From positions 434,001 through 498,000 of the forward strand of contig NZ_BROD01000001.1 in assembly GCF_024345225.1 (NCBI RefSeq): a stretch of DNA of 64,000 nucleotides. Reading direction: 5' to 3'. Position numbers and translations under genes: made by a program. Shown one piece after another: positions 48,067 through 57,608 of this stretch. The first letter of the stretch is position 1. Every line of letters begins with the position of its first letter. This DNA is from Clostridium sp. TW13. GTDB taxonomy: Bacteria > Bacillota > Clostridia > Clostridiales > Clostridiaceae. The notes under the pieces are model-generated. The model had not been told where the DNA came from and searched no databases. It saw only the letters and a program-made list of their open reading frames with translations.

Positions 48067-48972
48067 ATGAGAATAGAAGTGAATGATAAGAGTTTTGAAA
48101 TAATCAAACTATTAGGAAAAGGCAAGGGAGGATATTCTTATCTTGTAACTGATGGTGATAAGGAGTATATAGTAAAGAAAATTCATCATGAACCTTGTAG
48201 CTATTATCAGTTTGGTAATAAGCTTCAGTGTGAAATTGAAGCTTATAAACGATTAAAAAGTATTGGAATTAGCTTACCAGAAATGTATGATGTGGACGTT
48301 GAAAGAGAACTTATTTTAAAAGAATATATTGATGGTAATACAATTTTTGATATGGAAAAGGATACAGTTGATGTAACAGAATATATTATTCAAGTAAATG
48401 AAATGTGCAAAAAATTATATGAAGCAAATACTAATATTGATTATTTTCCGACTAATTTTATACCGCAAAAGGGTCAATTGTACTATATAGATTATGAATG
48501 TAATGATTATATGGAAGAATGGAATTTTGAAAATTGGGGTATTAAATATTGGCAACAAACAAAAGAACTTATTGGATATATTAATAAAGAAATAGTTAGG
48601 AAATTCTTTATAGAAGGGTATGTAAATCATGATTATGATAAGGTTATGAGTATTGTGGCAGATAATTACATTGATCATAGTCCAGCTGGTGCAAAAAGCA
48701 ATAAAGATGCTATAGGAATTTTGAAAATAGTAGAAAATATGTTCAAAGATCTGAAAGTAGAGATAATGGATATATTTGAAGAGGGTAATATGGTAGCATC
48801 AAGAATTAAATATTCAGGAATACATTCTGGGGAGTGTATGGGAATTGCAGCAACAGGAAAGCCAATTACTTTTGAAGCATTAGAGAATTTCAAGATTAAA
48901 GAAGGTAAAATAATTGAGTCTTGGGGATATTGGCCAGATGCAGAAATAAAAAAAATACTAGAAAGTAAATAA
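48067..48972 (+). CDS. Protein-kinase-like domain fused to a SnoaL-like domain
   Basis: 301 residues. Residues 1-175 form a kinase fold: Gly-rich loop LLGKGKGGYSYLV, Lys in YIVKKI, Glu in QCEIEAYKRL, hinge ILKEYIDGN, a degenerate catalytic loop DYFPTNFI (no HxD) and metal site YIDYE. Residues 185-300 are a SnoaL-like/ester-cyclase domain (FFIEGYVNHDYDKVMSIVAD, YIDHSP, GKIIESWGYW). This pairing is not one I recognise. The catalytic loop suggests weak or altered kinase activity. No operon partner. Confidence 0.7.
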   Translation: MRIEVNDKSFEIIKLLGKGKGGYSYLVTDGDKEYIVKKIHHEPCSYYQFGNKLQCEIEAYKRLKSIGISLPEMYDVDVERELILKEYIDGNTIFDMEKDTVDVTEYIIQVNEMCKKLYEANTNIDYFPTNFIPQKGQLYYIDYECNDYMEEWNFENWGIKYWQQTKELIGYINKEIVRKFFIEGYVNHDYDKVMSIVADNYIDHSPAGAKSNKDAIGILKIVENMFKDLKVEIMDIFEEGNMVASRIKYSGIHSGECMGIAATGKPITFEALENFKIKEGKIIESWGYWPDAEIKKILESK

Positions 48973-48982
48973 ATTATATCTC

Positions 48983-49300
48983 TTAAGGTGTCTTTTCAGA
49001 TATAGTTACTTCACCATTCCCGATTACTGCAATTCTGTAGTTAGGTTTTAGTGGTGGTATATTGAATGTTGTGGATTTGGGCCCTAATTTTAAAGCCTGT
49101 AATACAACTTGATTTTCATCAAAAACTGCGAAGTAAACGCTTTTGTCAGGTGATAGATTTTGAACATTATAAACATTATTAGGTGAATAATTAAAATAAG
49201 CTGGTTTATAGACTCCTTCCTTAAGAACCATATCTGCAAATGCCAGTGTATTAGGCCATAGACATGTTAGAATTATTAAAAACATAGTGAATTTTTTTAT
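48983..49300 (-). CDS. Small secreted protein, paralogue 1 of 3 (AUA first codon)
   Basis: Signal peptide then a ~80-residue domain: GVYKPAYFNYSPNNVYNVQN, FDENQVVLQALKLGPKS, PLKPNYRIAVIGNGEVTI. It aligns along its length with the next two genes. The SD AAAGGTGG is 7 bp before ATA at 49300, exactly where both paralogues have ATG followed by a Lys codon. The next ATG (49285) is 22 bp from the SD and would shorten the signal peptide. Function unknown. Confidence 0.6.
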   Translation of the reverse strand: MKKFTMFLIILTCLWPNTLAFADMVLKEGVYKPAYFNYSPNNVYNVQNLSPDKSVYFAVFDENQVVLQALKLGPKSTTFNIPPLKPNYRIAVIGNGEVTISEKTP

Positions 49301-49393
49301 TCTGGAACCACCTTTCAGTATTATTACTTTTAATATATAAAATCAAAAGATACTTATCTTTTTTAGAAATAGAGTATAAATACAGAAAATACA

Positions 49394-49729
49394 TTATTCA
49401 GCTGTTCTTGGAGATATATATACATCTCCATCTCCAACTATCATAATTCTGTCAGTAGGATTAAGAGGGAGCAATTTGTATTTTAAGGAGTTAGGGCCTA
49501 ATTTTACGCTTTGAGTTGTAATTGTATTTTTGTTATCAAAAATTGCAATATAAACACCGTCATTAGAAGAAACATTTTGAATAGTATAAAGATTATTTGG
49601 TGAAGAATTTAAGTCAGATAGCTGATAAATTCCTTCCTTAAAGACATTACCTACCAATGCAGGTGTTACTATAATTGTATTAAAGGACAAGCATATTAAA
49701 GTTAATAAAAATGGAATAAGTTTTTTCAT
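49394..49729 (-). CDS. Small secreted protein, paralogue 2 of 3
   Basis: 111 residues: signal peptide (about 1-27, MKKLIPFLLTLICLSF), then GIYQLSDLNSSPNNLYTIQN, AIFDNKNTITTQSVKLGPNS and PTDRIMIVGDGDVYIS. ATG 49729 follows AAAGGTGG by 7 bp. Secreted; no known domain. Tandem duplication with its neighbours is clear from the shared motifs and the almost identical upstream GGTGG-T-ATG layout. Confidence 0.7.
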   Translation of the reverse strand: MKKLIPFLLTLICLSFNTIIVTPALVGNVFKEGIYQLSDLNSSPNNLYTIQNVSSNDGVYIAIFDNKNTITTQSVKLGPNSLKYKLLPLNPTDRIMIVGDGDVYISPRTAE

Positions 49730-49771
49730 TATAGAACCACCTTTCAATAAAAGATAATATATAAATGCCTT

Positions 49772-50089
49772 TTATCCTATAAATACATCACCATCTCCAA
49801 TTATCATAATTTTGTCCGTAGGATGAAGAGGGAGTAAATTGTACTTTCCAGATTTAGGACCTAATTTTATAGTTTGTAGTACAACTTGGTTTTCATCAAA
49901 AATGGCTACGAAAACACCACCTGTTGAGGAAGTGTTTTCGATATTATAAATATTGTCCTTTGAAAAATTAAAATCAGATAGTTTATAGACACCTTCTTTA
50001 AAGACATTTTGGGCAAAAGCAGGTGATGCATTAAATATATTAAATGATAAACATATTAAAAGTAAGAATACTATATTAAATTTCTTCAT
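49772..50089 (-). CDS. Small secreted protein, paralogue 3 of 3
   Basis: 105 residues: signal peptide (MKKFNIVFLLLICLSF...), then GVYKLSDFNFSKDNIYNIEN, AIFDENQVVLQTIKLGPKSG and PTDKIMIIGDGDVFIG. ATG 50089 has AAAGGTGGG upstream. First gene of the minus-strand trio. The closest likeness is to paralogue 2 in the C-terminal part and to paralogue 1 in FDENQVVLQ. Confidence 0.7.
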   Translation of the reverse strand: MKKFNIVFLLLICLSFNIFNASPAFAQNVFKEGVYKLSDFNFSKDNIYNIENTSSTGGVFVAIFDENQVVLQTIKLGPKSGKYNLLPLHPTDKIMIIGDGDVFIG

Positions 50090-50309
50090 TATATACCCAC
50101 CTTTCAATATTTATTGTGCTCGGTTAAATATAAGAATATACGATAAAACTACTTTTAAGGTCACAAACAAACCCTCTTTTTACTTGGATACCTTTTCAGA
50201 TGCCTCATGTTCATACGTAATAAAGAAAAAATAGGTTATAATAATGAAATTTGTTGAAACAAGTTATGTATCTTGGACATATAATATTGTAAGTAGGAGG
50301 TGAAAAGCC

Positions 50310-51014
50310 ATGCTTTCTTCATTTATAATATGTTTTAGGGAAGGTATCGAAATTTTCTTGGTTATTATACCTCTAGTAGTCTACTTCAATAAAAATAAAA
50401 TGTACGATATGAGTAAAAGTGTCTCCTTAGGAGGTCTTTTAGGTGCTATTATTGCAACTATACTTGGTTCTATAATATTTTCACAAGTTGCTTTGTTAAA
50501 TGGCCCTACAAGTGAATTGTTTGATGGAATATTAGGTGTAGTATTATCAGGATTAATATTATACAGTGTAGTTATTTTAAGAAAAAATAAATCATTTAAT
50601 ACTAATGCCAACCAACAATATATTGATCTAAGTAAAAAGGGAGTATTTATCATTGCAGCTATAACATTCTTTAGAGAATTTTTAGAAGCAATATTATTTA
50701 TTTTAACAAGCTCAACAGGTTCTCCTTTATTAATAGTAGGTTCAGCTTTATTAGGTTTGGCATGCGCAGCTCTATGTGTTTATGTAGTTGCTAAAGGAAT
50801 TTCTAATCTTAATATAAGCATAGTATTTTATATACTAAATTTATTCTTAGTTGGACTTGGTGGGTATTACTTGGGTGATGCATTAGATGTATTATTTGGT
50901 GACTATTTTTCTGGAATTTTCATAGTAGGTGTATTAGTATATACACTTCCTAGCTACTTCATAATAATAAAAAATGATTTAAAGAAATATATTAATTCTA
51001 ATAAAATAAAATAA
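50310..51014 (+). CDS. FTR1-family iron permease-like membrane protein
   Basis: 234 residues and about seven membrane helices. The two family motifs REGIE (residues 9-13) and REFLE (in TFFREFLEAILF) provide the Glu pairs that carry iron across the membrane in FTR1/EfeU permeases. No EfeO or EfeB partner is nearby. AGTAGGAGGTG SD. Substrate, probably ferric or ferrous iron, is inferred from the family. Confidence 0.87.
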   Translation: MLSSFIICFREGIEIFLVIIPLVVYFNKNKMYDMSKSVSLGGLLGAIIATILGSIIFSQVALLNGPTSELFDGILGVVLSGLILYSVVILRKNKSFNTNANQQYIDLSKKGVFIIAAITFFREFLEAILFILTSSTGSPLLIVGSALLGLACAALCVYVVAKGISNLNISIVFYILNLFLVGLGGYYLGDALDVLFGDYFSGIFIVGVLVYTLPSYFIIIKNDLKKYINSNKIK

Positions 51015-51100
51015 GTTATCTAATATTGAAACAGTAAATTTAGGCATAGAGCAATATAAGGAGACATTAGATGAAATAATAAAATAATGTAGTGATATGA

Positions 51101-51150
51101 AAAGACCATGAAGATAATCAATACAGATTAAAACTTCATGGCCTCTTTTA
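51101..51150 (+). terminator. Terminator after the FTR1-like gene
   Basis: AGACCATGAAG (51103-51113) pairs with CTTCATGGCCT (51134-51144), followed by CTTTTATT. Confidence 0.75.
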
Positions 51151-51326
51151 TTGCACAAACTTACAAGTAATAAAATTAATAATATTTATTAGATTTAAAT
51201 ATAGTGAATATATTTGAATGTGCATAAAAGGGCAGATGAGTAAGAAAAAGAATTTAAAGAAAAAATTGAAAAATACTTTAATTGATGTATTATTATGTTA
51301 GAAAGAAGTTTTTGGAGGGGTCAAGA

Positions 51327-52007
51327 GTGATAGTAAATAAAGAAGAATTTAAAAGATTGAAATCTGAAGGAGGGAGTCTATTTAAAGCAATTCATACAAT
51401 TGCTAACCTTGAATATGGATATTCAGAAATAAAATGTGGTACTGGTTTAAATGTATATATTATGAATAATGGAATTTTGGGTGATATTGCATTTGGAAAA
51501 AAGATATATATTGATTTTAACTCTATAAATGATGTTGAAGTTAGTAATGATAAATTAATTATTTCAGTTAATGAAGATGAAGTGGAAAATAAAGTAGTTT
51601 TTAAAATAAATAATATAAATAGTATAAATAGAATTTATAATACTATTAGACAAAACTCAAATCTTGAATACAAAGAAATAGATGTGCAACAATGTAATGT
51701 AGTTACTACAAATGCATCCAATATAGCTACTACAGATTTATCTAAAAGACAAGTAGAAAAAGAAAGGGTTAAGGAATTAAAAAAAGATCATATACCATAT
51801 TGTCCCAAATGTCATAGTACTAGCTTGCACTATATTGAAAAAAGAAAAAGGTTAAGTTTGGGTAGGACATTGGTTGGAGGAGCTGTTGGATCTTTAGTTA
51901 ATCCTGTAGGAACAGTAGCTGGCGCTGCAATGGGAGGCCTTACAAGTAACAAAATGAAAAAAGGTGAGGTTAAATGTCTTAATTGTGGTCATACATGGAA
52001 ATTATAA
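51327..52007 (+). CDS. Hypothetical protein with split zinc ribbon around a Gly-rich hydrophobic hairpin
   Basis: 226 residues. The N-terminal ~115 residues form an alpha/beta domain (SLFKAIHTIANLEYG, YIDFNSINDVEVSNDK) resembling PH-like folds. The C-terminus has a zinc ribbon CPKC...CLNCGHTWKL whose two CxxC knuckles are separated by a Gly/Ala-rich hydrophobic stretch (LVGGAVGSLVNPVGTVAGAA). GTG 51327 is chosen because TGGAGGGG lies 6-7 bp upstream; an ATG at 51282 lacks an SD. Function unknown. Confidence 0.6.
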   Translation: MIVNKEEFKRLKSEGGSLFKAIHTIANLEYGYSEIKCGTGLNVYIMNNGILGDIAFGKKIYIDFNSINDVEVSNDKLIISVNEDEVENKVVFKINNINSINRIYNTIRQNSNLEYKEIDVQQCNVVTTNASNIATTDLSKRQVEKERVKELKKDHIPYCPKCHSTSLHYIEKRKRLSLGRTLVGGAVGSLVNPVGTVAGAAMGGLTSNKMKKGEVKCLNCGHTWKL

Positions 52008-52192
52008 AACAAAATAAAAAAGGAAAGAAATGTTACAAAATAGATATTTTAATGTGTATTAAAGATTTATTGTACTCCACAAAAATCTTAAATTTTCACA
52101 CTTATTCTAACTAAATTCTAATATAGTACGTTTATATTAAGAGTTGTACAATTTTAGTTAAACATCTAGTTTTATAATGGTGGAGGTTTAAA

Positions 52193-52948
52193 ATGAATAA
52201 ATATATTAAAGAGGTTGTAAAGATTAATCATCATAGTAGAGAGATTTATGGGGTTTCCTACATGCCAGAAAATAAAGAAAAGTGCCCAACGGTTATCTAC
52301 AGCCATGGATTTAATGCAACCCATAGTAATTTTGCTATGAATAGTGAATATCTAGCAGCAAATGGTGTAGGGGTATATTGTTTTGATTTCTGTGGTGGTG
52401 CTGTAAATTCTAAAAGTGATTTAAAGACTAGTGAGATGTCTATATTTACAGAGAAAGAAGATTTATGTGCTGTTATTGATACAATAAGAACTTGGGACAA
52501 TGTAGATAGTGATAATATATTTCTATTTGGAGAAAGTCAAGGGGGCTTAGTAACAGCATTGATAGCAGATGAGTATGAAGAACAAATCAAAGGCGTATTA
52601 TTACTATATCCTGCATTATGTATTGCAGATAATTGGAATGAAAGATTTCCTACTTTTGAAAGTATTCCTGACATAGAAGAAGTTTGGGGTGTGACTTTAG
52701 GCAGAGTATTTTTTGAATCTATTCATGGCTATAATGTATTTGAACATATTGGAAAGTTCCATAAGGATGTGTTGATTTTCCACGGAGATAATGACAGAAT
52801 TGTACCAATTGAATATGGAAATAGAGCATCAAGGTTATATCCTCATGCTACGCTTGAAGTATTTCTAGGAGAAGGACATGGTTTTTCAGAGGCTGGTAAT
52901 AAGAAAGTAGCAATGATGACCTATGAATTTGTAAAAGAAAGATTGTAA
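52193..52948 (+). CDS. Alpha/beta hydrolase (serine esterase/acylhydrolase type)
   Basis: 251 residues with YSHGFNATHSNF (oxyanion strand), the nucleophile elbow GESQGG, the acid in HGDNDRIVP and the catalytic His in GEGHGF. The family cleaves carboxyl esters or small acyl compounds; no particular substrate is indicated. No signal peptide. GGTGGAGG SD. Followed directly by a terminator. Confidence 0.88.
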   Translation: MNKYIKEVVKINHHSREIYGVSYMPENKEKCPTVIYSHGFNATHSNFAMNSEYLAANGVGVYCFDFCGGAVNSKSDLKTSEMSIFTEKEDLCAVIDTIRTWDNVDSDNIFLFGESQGGLVTALIADEYEEQIKGVLLLYPALCIADNWNERFPTFESIPDIEEVWGVTLGRVFFESIHGYNVFEHIGKFHKDVLIFHGDNDRIVPIEYGNRASRLYPHATLEVFLGEGHGFSEAGNKKVAMMTYEFVKERL

Positions 52949-52949
52949 A

Positions 52950-52976
52950 TAAAGAGTCAAGTGTGACTCTTTATTA
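52950..52976. terminator. Short terminator hairpin
   Basis: AAAGAGTCA (52951-52959) pairs with TGACTCTTT (52964-52972), then ATTATAAT. It lies between convergent genes. Confidence 0.7.
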
Positions 52977-52987
52977 TAATTTCTAAG

Positions 52988-53281
52988 CTATTTTACTGTC
53001 ATTTCAGTTTTATTTACAATGTCTGAAAGTTGTTGAGTAGGTGGATTATATGGGTTAATCCAACCTTTATTTACATTTAACTCAGTAAGTGCTGAATGAC
53101 CAGTAACCACTTGAGTAAGACTAGAGGAATAAATTGCTCTTAATTCTGGTGTTGTGCTTGTCATTGTTGCATTTAGATATGCATCTGCTGCGCTTTTAGC
53201 AGATGCAAGCATATTTCCCGCTATAATTTCATCATTTATATCAGTAGTGTTTTGGACTATGTTGCTTAAAATAGTTGACAT
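52988..53281 (-). CDS. Spore coat protein CotF-like
   Basis: 97 residues with the Coat_F family pattern: a helical hairpin (ISDEI-like INDEIIAGNMLASAKSAADA, TPELRAIYSSSLTQVVTGHS) and the C-terminal WINPYNPPTQQL. CotF-type proteins coat endospores. AAGGAGG SD before the ATG. It follows a small gene of the same kind by 14 bp on the same strand, and both are probably made in the mother cell during sporulation. Family assignment is by pattern. Confidence 0.7.
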   Translation of the reverse strand: MSTILSNIVQNTTDINDEIIAGNMLASAKSAADAYLNATMTSTTPELRAIYSSSLTQVVTGHSALTELNVNKGWINPYNPPTQQLSDIVNKTEMTVK

Positions 53282-53295
53282 AGTATCTACCTCCT

Positions 53296-53502
53296 TTATA
53301 ATACTGTAACGTCATTTTCGTTAATAAATTGTTGTATACCTTTAATTCTACCTTCAGCTGCCAATATACCTGACTCTGCTTGCTTTTTTAATTCATCATC
53401 TTTTATAAGTGTTTGCATTGTTTGTAAAACTGCCAAGCCATCGTTTTCAAACTTTAATAATCCTGTTAAGGAAATTACTTCACTTTCAGCAAGTTTTCTC
53501 AT
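53296..53502 (-). CDS. Small coat-associated helical protein
   Basis: 68 residues forming two helices: SEVISLTGLLKFENDGLAVL and IKDDELKKQAESGILAAEGR, then IKGIQQFINENDVTVL. It resembles the short partner proteins encoded next to CotF-like genes in Clostridia. ATG 53502 has GGAGG 8 bp upstream. Sporulation role is inferred from the neighbour only. Confidence 0.6.
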   Translation of the reverse strand: MRKLAESEVISLTGLLKFENDGLAVLQTMQTLIKDDELKKQAESGILAAEGRIKGIQQFINENDVTVL

Positions 53503-53725
53503 TTTCAAACCTCCATTCTATATTTTATTATTGATTTCTGAATTATTATCTGTAATTCAGATTAGATTATACGTACAACTTATATCTAAAAATAGGAATA
53601 GAAGTTAGAATTATAAAGTAAAATAAAATCTAATATATATTTTTATGATATGATGTCAGTGGTGATGATTTTGAAATTACAAAACAAAAGTAATTAAGTA
53701 AGCAGATTATAGATATGGAATCATG

Positions 53726-53777
53726 AATGTGTTCCTCAATGTAACAAAGAGTATAAATTGTTGCATTGGGGAACATT
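53726..53777 (+). promoter_or_regulatory. Large hairpin in the pepA leader
   Basis: An ~18-bp imperfect stem, AATGTGTTCCTCAATGTAAC (53726-53745) with GTTGCATTGGGGAACATT (53760-53777), followed by ATTTTTATG. It ends 35 bp before the pepA start, so it could act as an attenuator or a processing site. No known riboswitch or T-box motif is seen. Confidence 0.45.
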
Positions 53778-53811
53778 ATTTTTATGCATGAGAAATGGAG
53801 GCGAGAGTTAT

Positions 53812-55281
53812 ATGAAACTCACAACTAACACAATTAAGCCAGAAGAGGCTGATTTCATTATGATTCCAATTTATTGCGAAGATGAATGCTTGCAAGATGA
53901 AAAAATTAATATAATTTATAAGTATTTTAAAGAAAGTAATAAATTTAAAGGTAACGCTGAAGAAATACGTTTAGCCATAAATACAGCTCCAAATAAAATT
54001 CAAGATATAATATTTATTGGACTTGGAAATAAAGAAAAATTAACAACAGAAATTATAAGAAGTTCTTTTGGAAAGGCAATAAAAAAAGCCATTGAATTAA
54101 AGACTAAAAAGATATGCTTAAATATGATATCTAGTGAAAAGCTATCACTTGAAGATACTATAAAATCTATGGTTGAGGGCATTAGCTTTGGCGAATATAA
54201 ATTTGATAAATATAAATCTGATGCTAAAGAAAGTCTTGAGATTGAGGTAAGTATCAGCACTGATGAAAGTGAAAAATTAAGCTCAATAGATGAGTATATA
54301 GAGGAAGCCTCCATACTTGTTGAAACAACTAAAATAGCAAGAGATTTAGTTAACGAACCTGCTAATGTATTATATCCAGAAACCCTTGCAGAAAAAGTTA
54401 TTGGTTTCGGAGGCAAATATGGGTTTGAAGTAGAAGTATTTGATGAGATTAAAATTAATGAACTTGGAATGGAATCTTTCTTATCAGTAGCTAAAGGCTC
54501 AGAAAATCCACCTAAGCTTATTATAATGAGGTATTTTGGAGCTGAGAGTAAGGCAGATGATATATTAGGTCTTGTAGGAAAAGGACTTACTTATGATTCA
54601 GGTGGATATTCAATAAAACCAACTAATGGCATGGATATAATGAAATCTGATATGGGGGGAGCTTCAGCAGTTATTGGGGCAATGAGTGCTATTGCAAGGG
54701 AAAAGTTAAAAATAAATGTTGTAGCAGTAATTGCTGCCTGTGAAAATCTAATATCAGGTAGAGCATTTAAGCCAGGAGATATAATTGGTTCTATGGCTGG
54801 TAAGTACATTGAAGTTCTAAACACTGATGCAGAAGGAAGACTTACTCTTATAGATGCAGTACATTATATAATTGAAAAGGAAAAGGTTAATAAGGTTATA
54901 GATGTAGCTACATTAACAGGTGCTGCTTTAGTTGCACTTGGGGTTACCACTACAGCTGTAATATCTAATAATGATGAGTTTTATAGAGAGTTAGAAAGTG
55001 CATCCTTTAAAGCTGATGAAAAAGTTTGGAGATTACCTACTTTTGATGAGTACAAGAAACTTATAAAATCTGATATAGCTGATTTGAAAAATATTGGAGG
55101 AAGAAACGCTGGGACTATTACTGCAGGATTGTTTATAGGCGAATTTGTACAAAATAAACCTTGGCTACACTTAGATATTGCAGGGACAGCATGGTGTGAA
55201 AAAGAAGAGGGCTATTACTCTAAAGGTGGTACAGGAGTTGGAGTAAGGACTCTGTATTATTTAGCAAAAAATAATGGTTAG
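53812..55281 (+). CDS. pepA: Leucyl aminopeptidase (M17)
   Basis: 489 residues. The N-terminal macro-like domain precedes the catalytic domain with metal ligands in [18 protein letters not shown] and KSDMGGA, the [13 protein letters not shown] motif with the catalytic Arg, and the late HLDIAGTAW. The enzyme removes N-terminal residues in the cytoplasm using two metal ions. ATG 53812 has GGAGGCGAG upstream; an in-frame TTG at 53758 lies inside the leader hairpin. Confidence 0.92.
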   Translation: MKLTTNTIKPEEADFIMIPIYCEDECLQDEKINIIYKYFKESNKFKGNAEEIRLAINTAPNKIQDIIFIGLGNKEKLTTEIIRSSFGKAIKKAIELKTKKICLNMISSEKLSLEDTIKSMVEGISFGEYKFDKYKSDAKESLEIEVSISTDESEKLSSIDEYIEEASILVETTKIARDLVNEPANVLYPETLAEKVIGFGGKYGFEVEVFDEIKINELGMESFLSVAKGSENPPKLIIMRYFGAESKADDILGLVGKGLTYDSGGYSIKPTNGMDIMKSDMGGASAVIGAMSAIAREKLKINVVAVIAACENLISGRAFKPGDIIGSMAGKYIEVLNTDAEGRLTLIDAVHYIIEKEKVNKVIDVATLTGAALVALGVTTTAVISNNDEFYRELESASFKADEKVWRLPTFDEYKKLIKSDIADLKNIGGRNAGTITAGLFIGEFVQNKPWLHLDIAGTAWCEKEEGYYSKGGTGVGVRTLYYLAKNNG

Positions 55282-55361
55282 CTAAACCTAAAATATACTT
55301 TAACACGTTATATCTAAAATAATATCTTATTTATAAATATATAACAGAAAGGATGATACTC

Positions 55362-56549
55362 ATGGCATTTAAGATTAGTGATACAATTACTTGGGTTGGA
55401 AAAATAGATTGGGAACTAAGAACTTTTCATGGGGAGGAATACTCTACGCATAAAGGTTCTTCATATAATTCGTACTTAATTAAAGATGAAAAGACAGTAT
55501 TAATTGACACTGTGTGGCAACCATTTTCTAAAGAGTTTATAACTAATCTAAAAAAGAAAGTTAATTTAAATGAAATTGATTATATAATTATGAATCACTC
55601 TGAAAGTGATCATAGTGGTGCACTTTCAGATTTAATGAAAGAAATACCGGACACTCCAATTTATTGTACAAAAAGTGGTGCTAAAATAATAAAGGGACAT
55701 TATCATAAGGATTGGAACTTTGTAGAGGTAAAGACTGGGGATACATTAGATATAGGCAAAAATAAACTAACATTTGTGGAAGCCAAGATGCTTCATTGGC
55801 CAGATACTATGTTTACATATTTATCTGGTGAAAATATTCTATTCAGTAATGATGCCTTTGCACAGCATTATGCTTCAGAATCCATTTATAATGACAAAGT
55901 TGATCAGGCAGAATTATTTCAGGAGGCAATAAAATATTATGCAAATATTTTAACTCCATTTAGCAAATTTGTTGTTAAGAAAATAGAAGAAGTATTAAGT
56001 TTTAATTTACCAGTTAAAATGATTTGTCCTAGTCACGGTATTATATGGAGAGACAACCCATTACAAATAGTGAATAAATATATGGAGTGGGCAAAGGATT
56101 ATAATGAAAATCAGATCACAATAATTTATGATACAATGTGGAATGATACAAGAAGGATGGCAGAAGCCATAGCAGAAGGGATAAAAAGTTCAAATAAGGA
56201 TATTATAATAAAGCTTTTTAATTCATCTAAAAATGACAAAAATGATATTATTACTGAAGTGTTTAAATCAAAGATGGTGCTCGTTGGTTCATCAACAATA
56301 AATAATGGAATATTATCTTCAACAGCTGCAATATTGGAGATGATTAAAGGTCTTGATTTCAAGAAAAAGAAAGGTGCAGCTTTTGGAAGTTATGGTTGGA
56401 GCGGTGAATCAGTAAAGATTATTAGTGAAGAACTAAATAAGGCTGGCTTTGAGGTAGTAAATGAAGGAATAAAAGAATTATGGAATCCAGACGAAGATGG
56501 ATTAAACAGATGTAGAGAGTTTGGAAGAAATATTTTAGAAAAAATTTAG
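55362..56549 (+). CDS. A-type flavoprotein / flavodiiron protein (FprA-like)
   Basis: 395 residues: an N-terminal metallo-beta-lactamase-like diiron domain (ligands in [11 protein letters not shown], then HWPDTM and the later His in CPSHG) and a C-terminal flavodoxin domain binding FMN ([25 protein letters not shown]). Flavodiiron proteins reduce O2 to water or NO to N2O. ATG 55362 is chosen because the SD GAAAGGA is 8 bp before it. A rubredoxin gene lies 22 bp downstream, the usual electron donor pair. Confidence 0.93.
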   Translation: MAFKISDTITWVGKIDWELRTFHGEEYSTHKGSSYNSYLIKDEKTVLIDTVWQPFSKEFITNLKKKVNLNEIDYIIMNHSESDHSGALSDLMKEIPDTPIYCTKSGAKIIKGHYHKDWNFVEVKTGDTLDIGKNKLTFVEAKMLHWPDTMFTYLSGENILFSNDAFAQHYASESIYNDKVDQAELFQEAIKYYANILTPFSKFVVKKIEEVLSFNLPVKMICPSHGIIWRDNPLQIVNKYMEWAKDYNENQITIIYDTMWNDTRRMAEAIAEGIKSSNKDIIIKLFNSSKNDKNDIITEVFKSKMVLVGSSTINNGILSSTAAILEMIKGLDFKKKKGAAFGSYGWSGESVKIISEELNKAGFEVVNEGIKELWNPDEDGLNRCREFGRNILEKI

Positions 56550-56571
56550 CTATATTTTTAGGAGGCGTATT

Positions 56572-56733
56572 ATGGAAAAGTATGTTTGCACAGTATGTGG
56601 TTATATTTATGATCCAGCAGTAGGTGACAGTGATAATGGGGTTGCTCCTGGAACAAAATTTGAGGATATTCCTGATGATTGGGTTTGCCCATTATGTGGA
56701 GTACCAAAATCAGATTTTGAAAAAGAAAAATAG
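56572..56733 (+). CDS. Rubredoxin
   Basis: A 53-residue protein, [19 protein letters not shown]..., with the two iron-binding loops CTVCGY and CPLCGVPK. It carries single electrons and probably feeds the flavodiiron protein encoded immediately upstream. AGGAGG SD. Short but typical length for the family. Confidence 0.97.
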   Translation: MEKYVCTVCGYIYDPAVGDSDNGVAPGTKFEDIPDDWVCPLCGVPKSDFEKEK

Positions 56734-56854
56734 TAAATTAGTATGAAGTTATAAATTAGATTATAAACAGAACAAGTAATCAAATGTTTATATTATAGCT
56801 ATAATTTTATTTGTAATAGTAACTTTTAATGTATAAAAACAAATGCTTAAAAAA

Positions 56855-56899
56855 TTGGCTATGTTTCAAAATAGTGTTGAAACATAGCCAATTTTTAAA
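56855..56899 (+). terminator. Terminator of the flavodiiron-rubredoxin operon
   Basis: A perfect 15-bp stem TTGGCTATGTTTCAA (56855-56869) / TTGAAACATAGCCAA (56877-56891), then T5. Confidence 0.9.
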
Positions 56900-57337
56900 T
56901 GAGGTTATTATAAACATCCTTTGTGTAATAAGTTATAGTTATTCTACACTCTAATTATAATATCAATTTCAAGATAATGTATATAATTATGCGAATATTA
57001 GTTCTCTTTCATTTAAGTTTACTATCTCTATATAAGCATGGACTACATTGCATTGAACATTGTTAAGTGTAAATAAATCAACTTTAAAAGCAATAATAAT
57101 ATTCTTTAAATAGAACCATATAAAGCTTTATATGGGAAGATAATTGTGGGAGAAAGTTCTTCAAAGAGATAGAAGTAAGGATAGATAATCTATAGCAAAG
57201 GATAAAAATAAAAGATACACACGAGATATTTATTTCTATATATATAGAAATAAATTGACTGAAAGTAATTTTACTAATATAATATTATTATACAAATAAA
57301 TGACAAATGTTAAATTATACTAAAGGGGTGAAAGGTA
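56900..57337 (+). other. Gene-poor spacer
   Basis: No gene seen. AT-rich, with an inverted TTTATTTCTATATATATAGA AATAAA-type palindrome near 57228-57254 that may be a weak terminator or protein site. Confidence 0.3.
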
Positions 57338-57608
57338 TTGATAGATGAATATCTAAATGAACTTATAAAATTAATAAATAAATTTAAAGAACAAGCTATT
57401 ATATTATAGGATTGAGGCAAGGAACGAAGCAGTTTTAGAAATCATAAAGGCTAATGTTTGTGATATATTTTATAAAAAGATGTTTAATAAGTTAGAAGTG
57501 AAAAAGTACTATATATGTAAGGTTATTCAAGCTAAAATACACTATTATAGTAGTGCAATAAATATGGGGGCGTATAGAAATGGGGAAAATATTAATATTT
57601 ATTTATGA
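57338..57608 (+). pseudogene. Split small helical protein (frameshifted)
   Basis: TTG 57338, with a GGGGTGAAAGG SD, opens IDEYLNELIKLINKFKEQAI then stops at TAG 57407. In another frame the sequence continues smoothly as RIEARNEAVLEIIKANVCDI, FYKKMFNKLEVKKYYIC. The two halves read as one helical protein broken by a small insertion. The second half overlaps the start of the DJ-1 gene by 29 bp. No family recognised. Confidence 0.45.
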
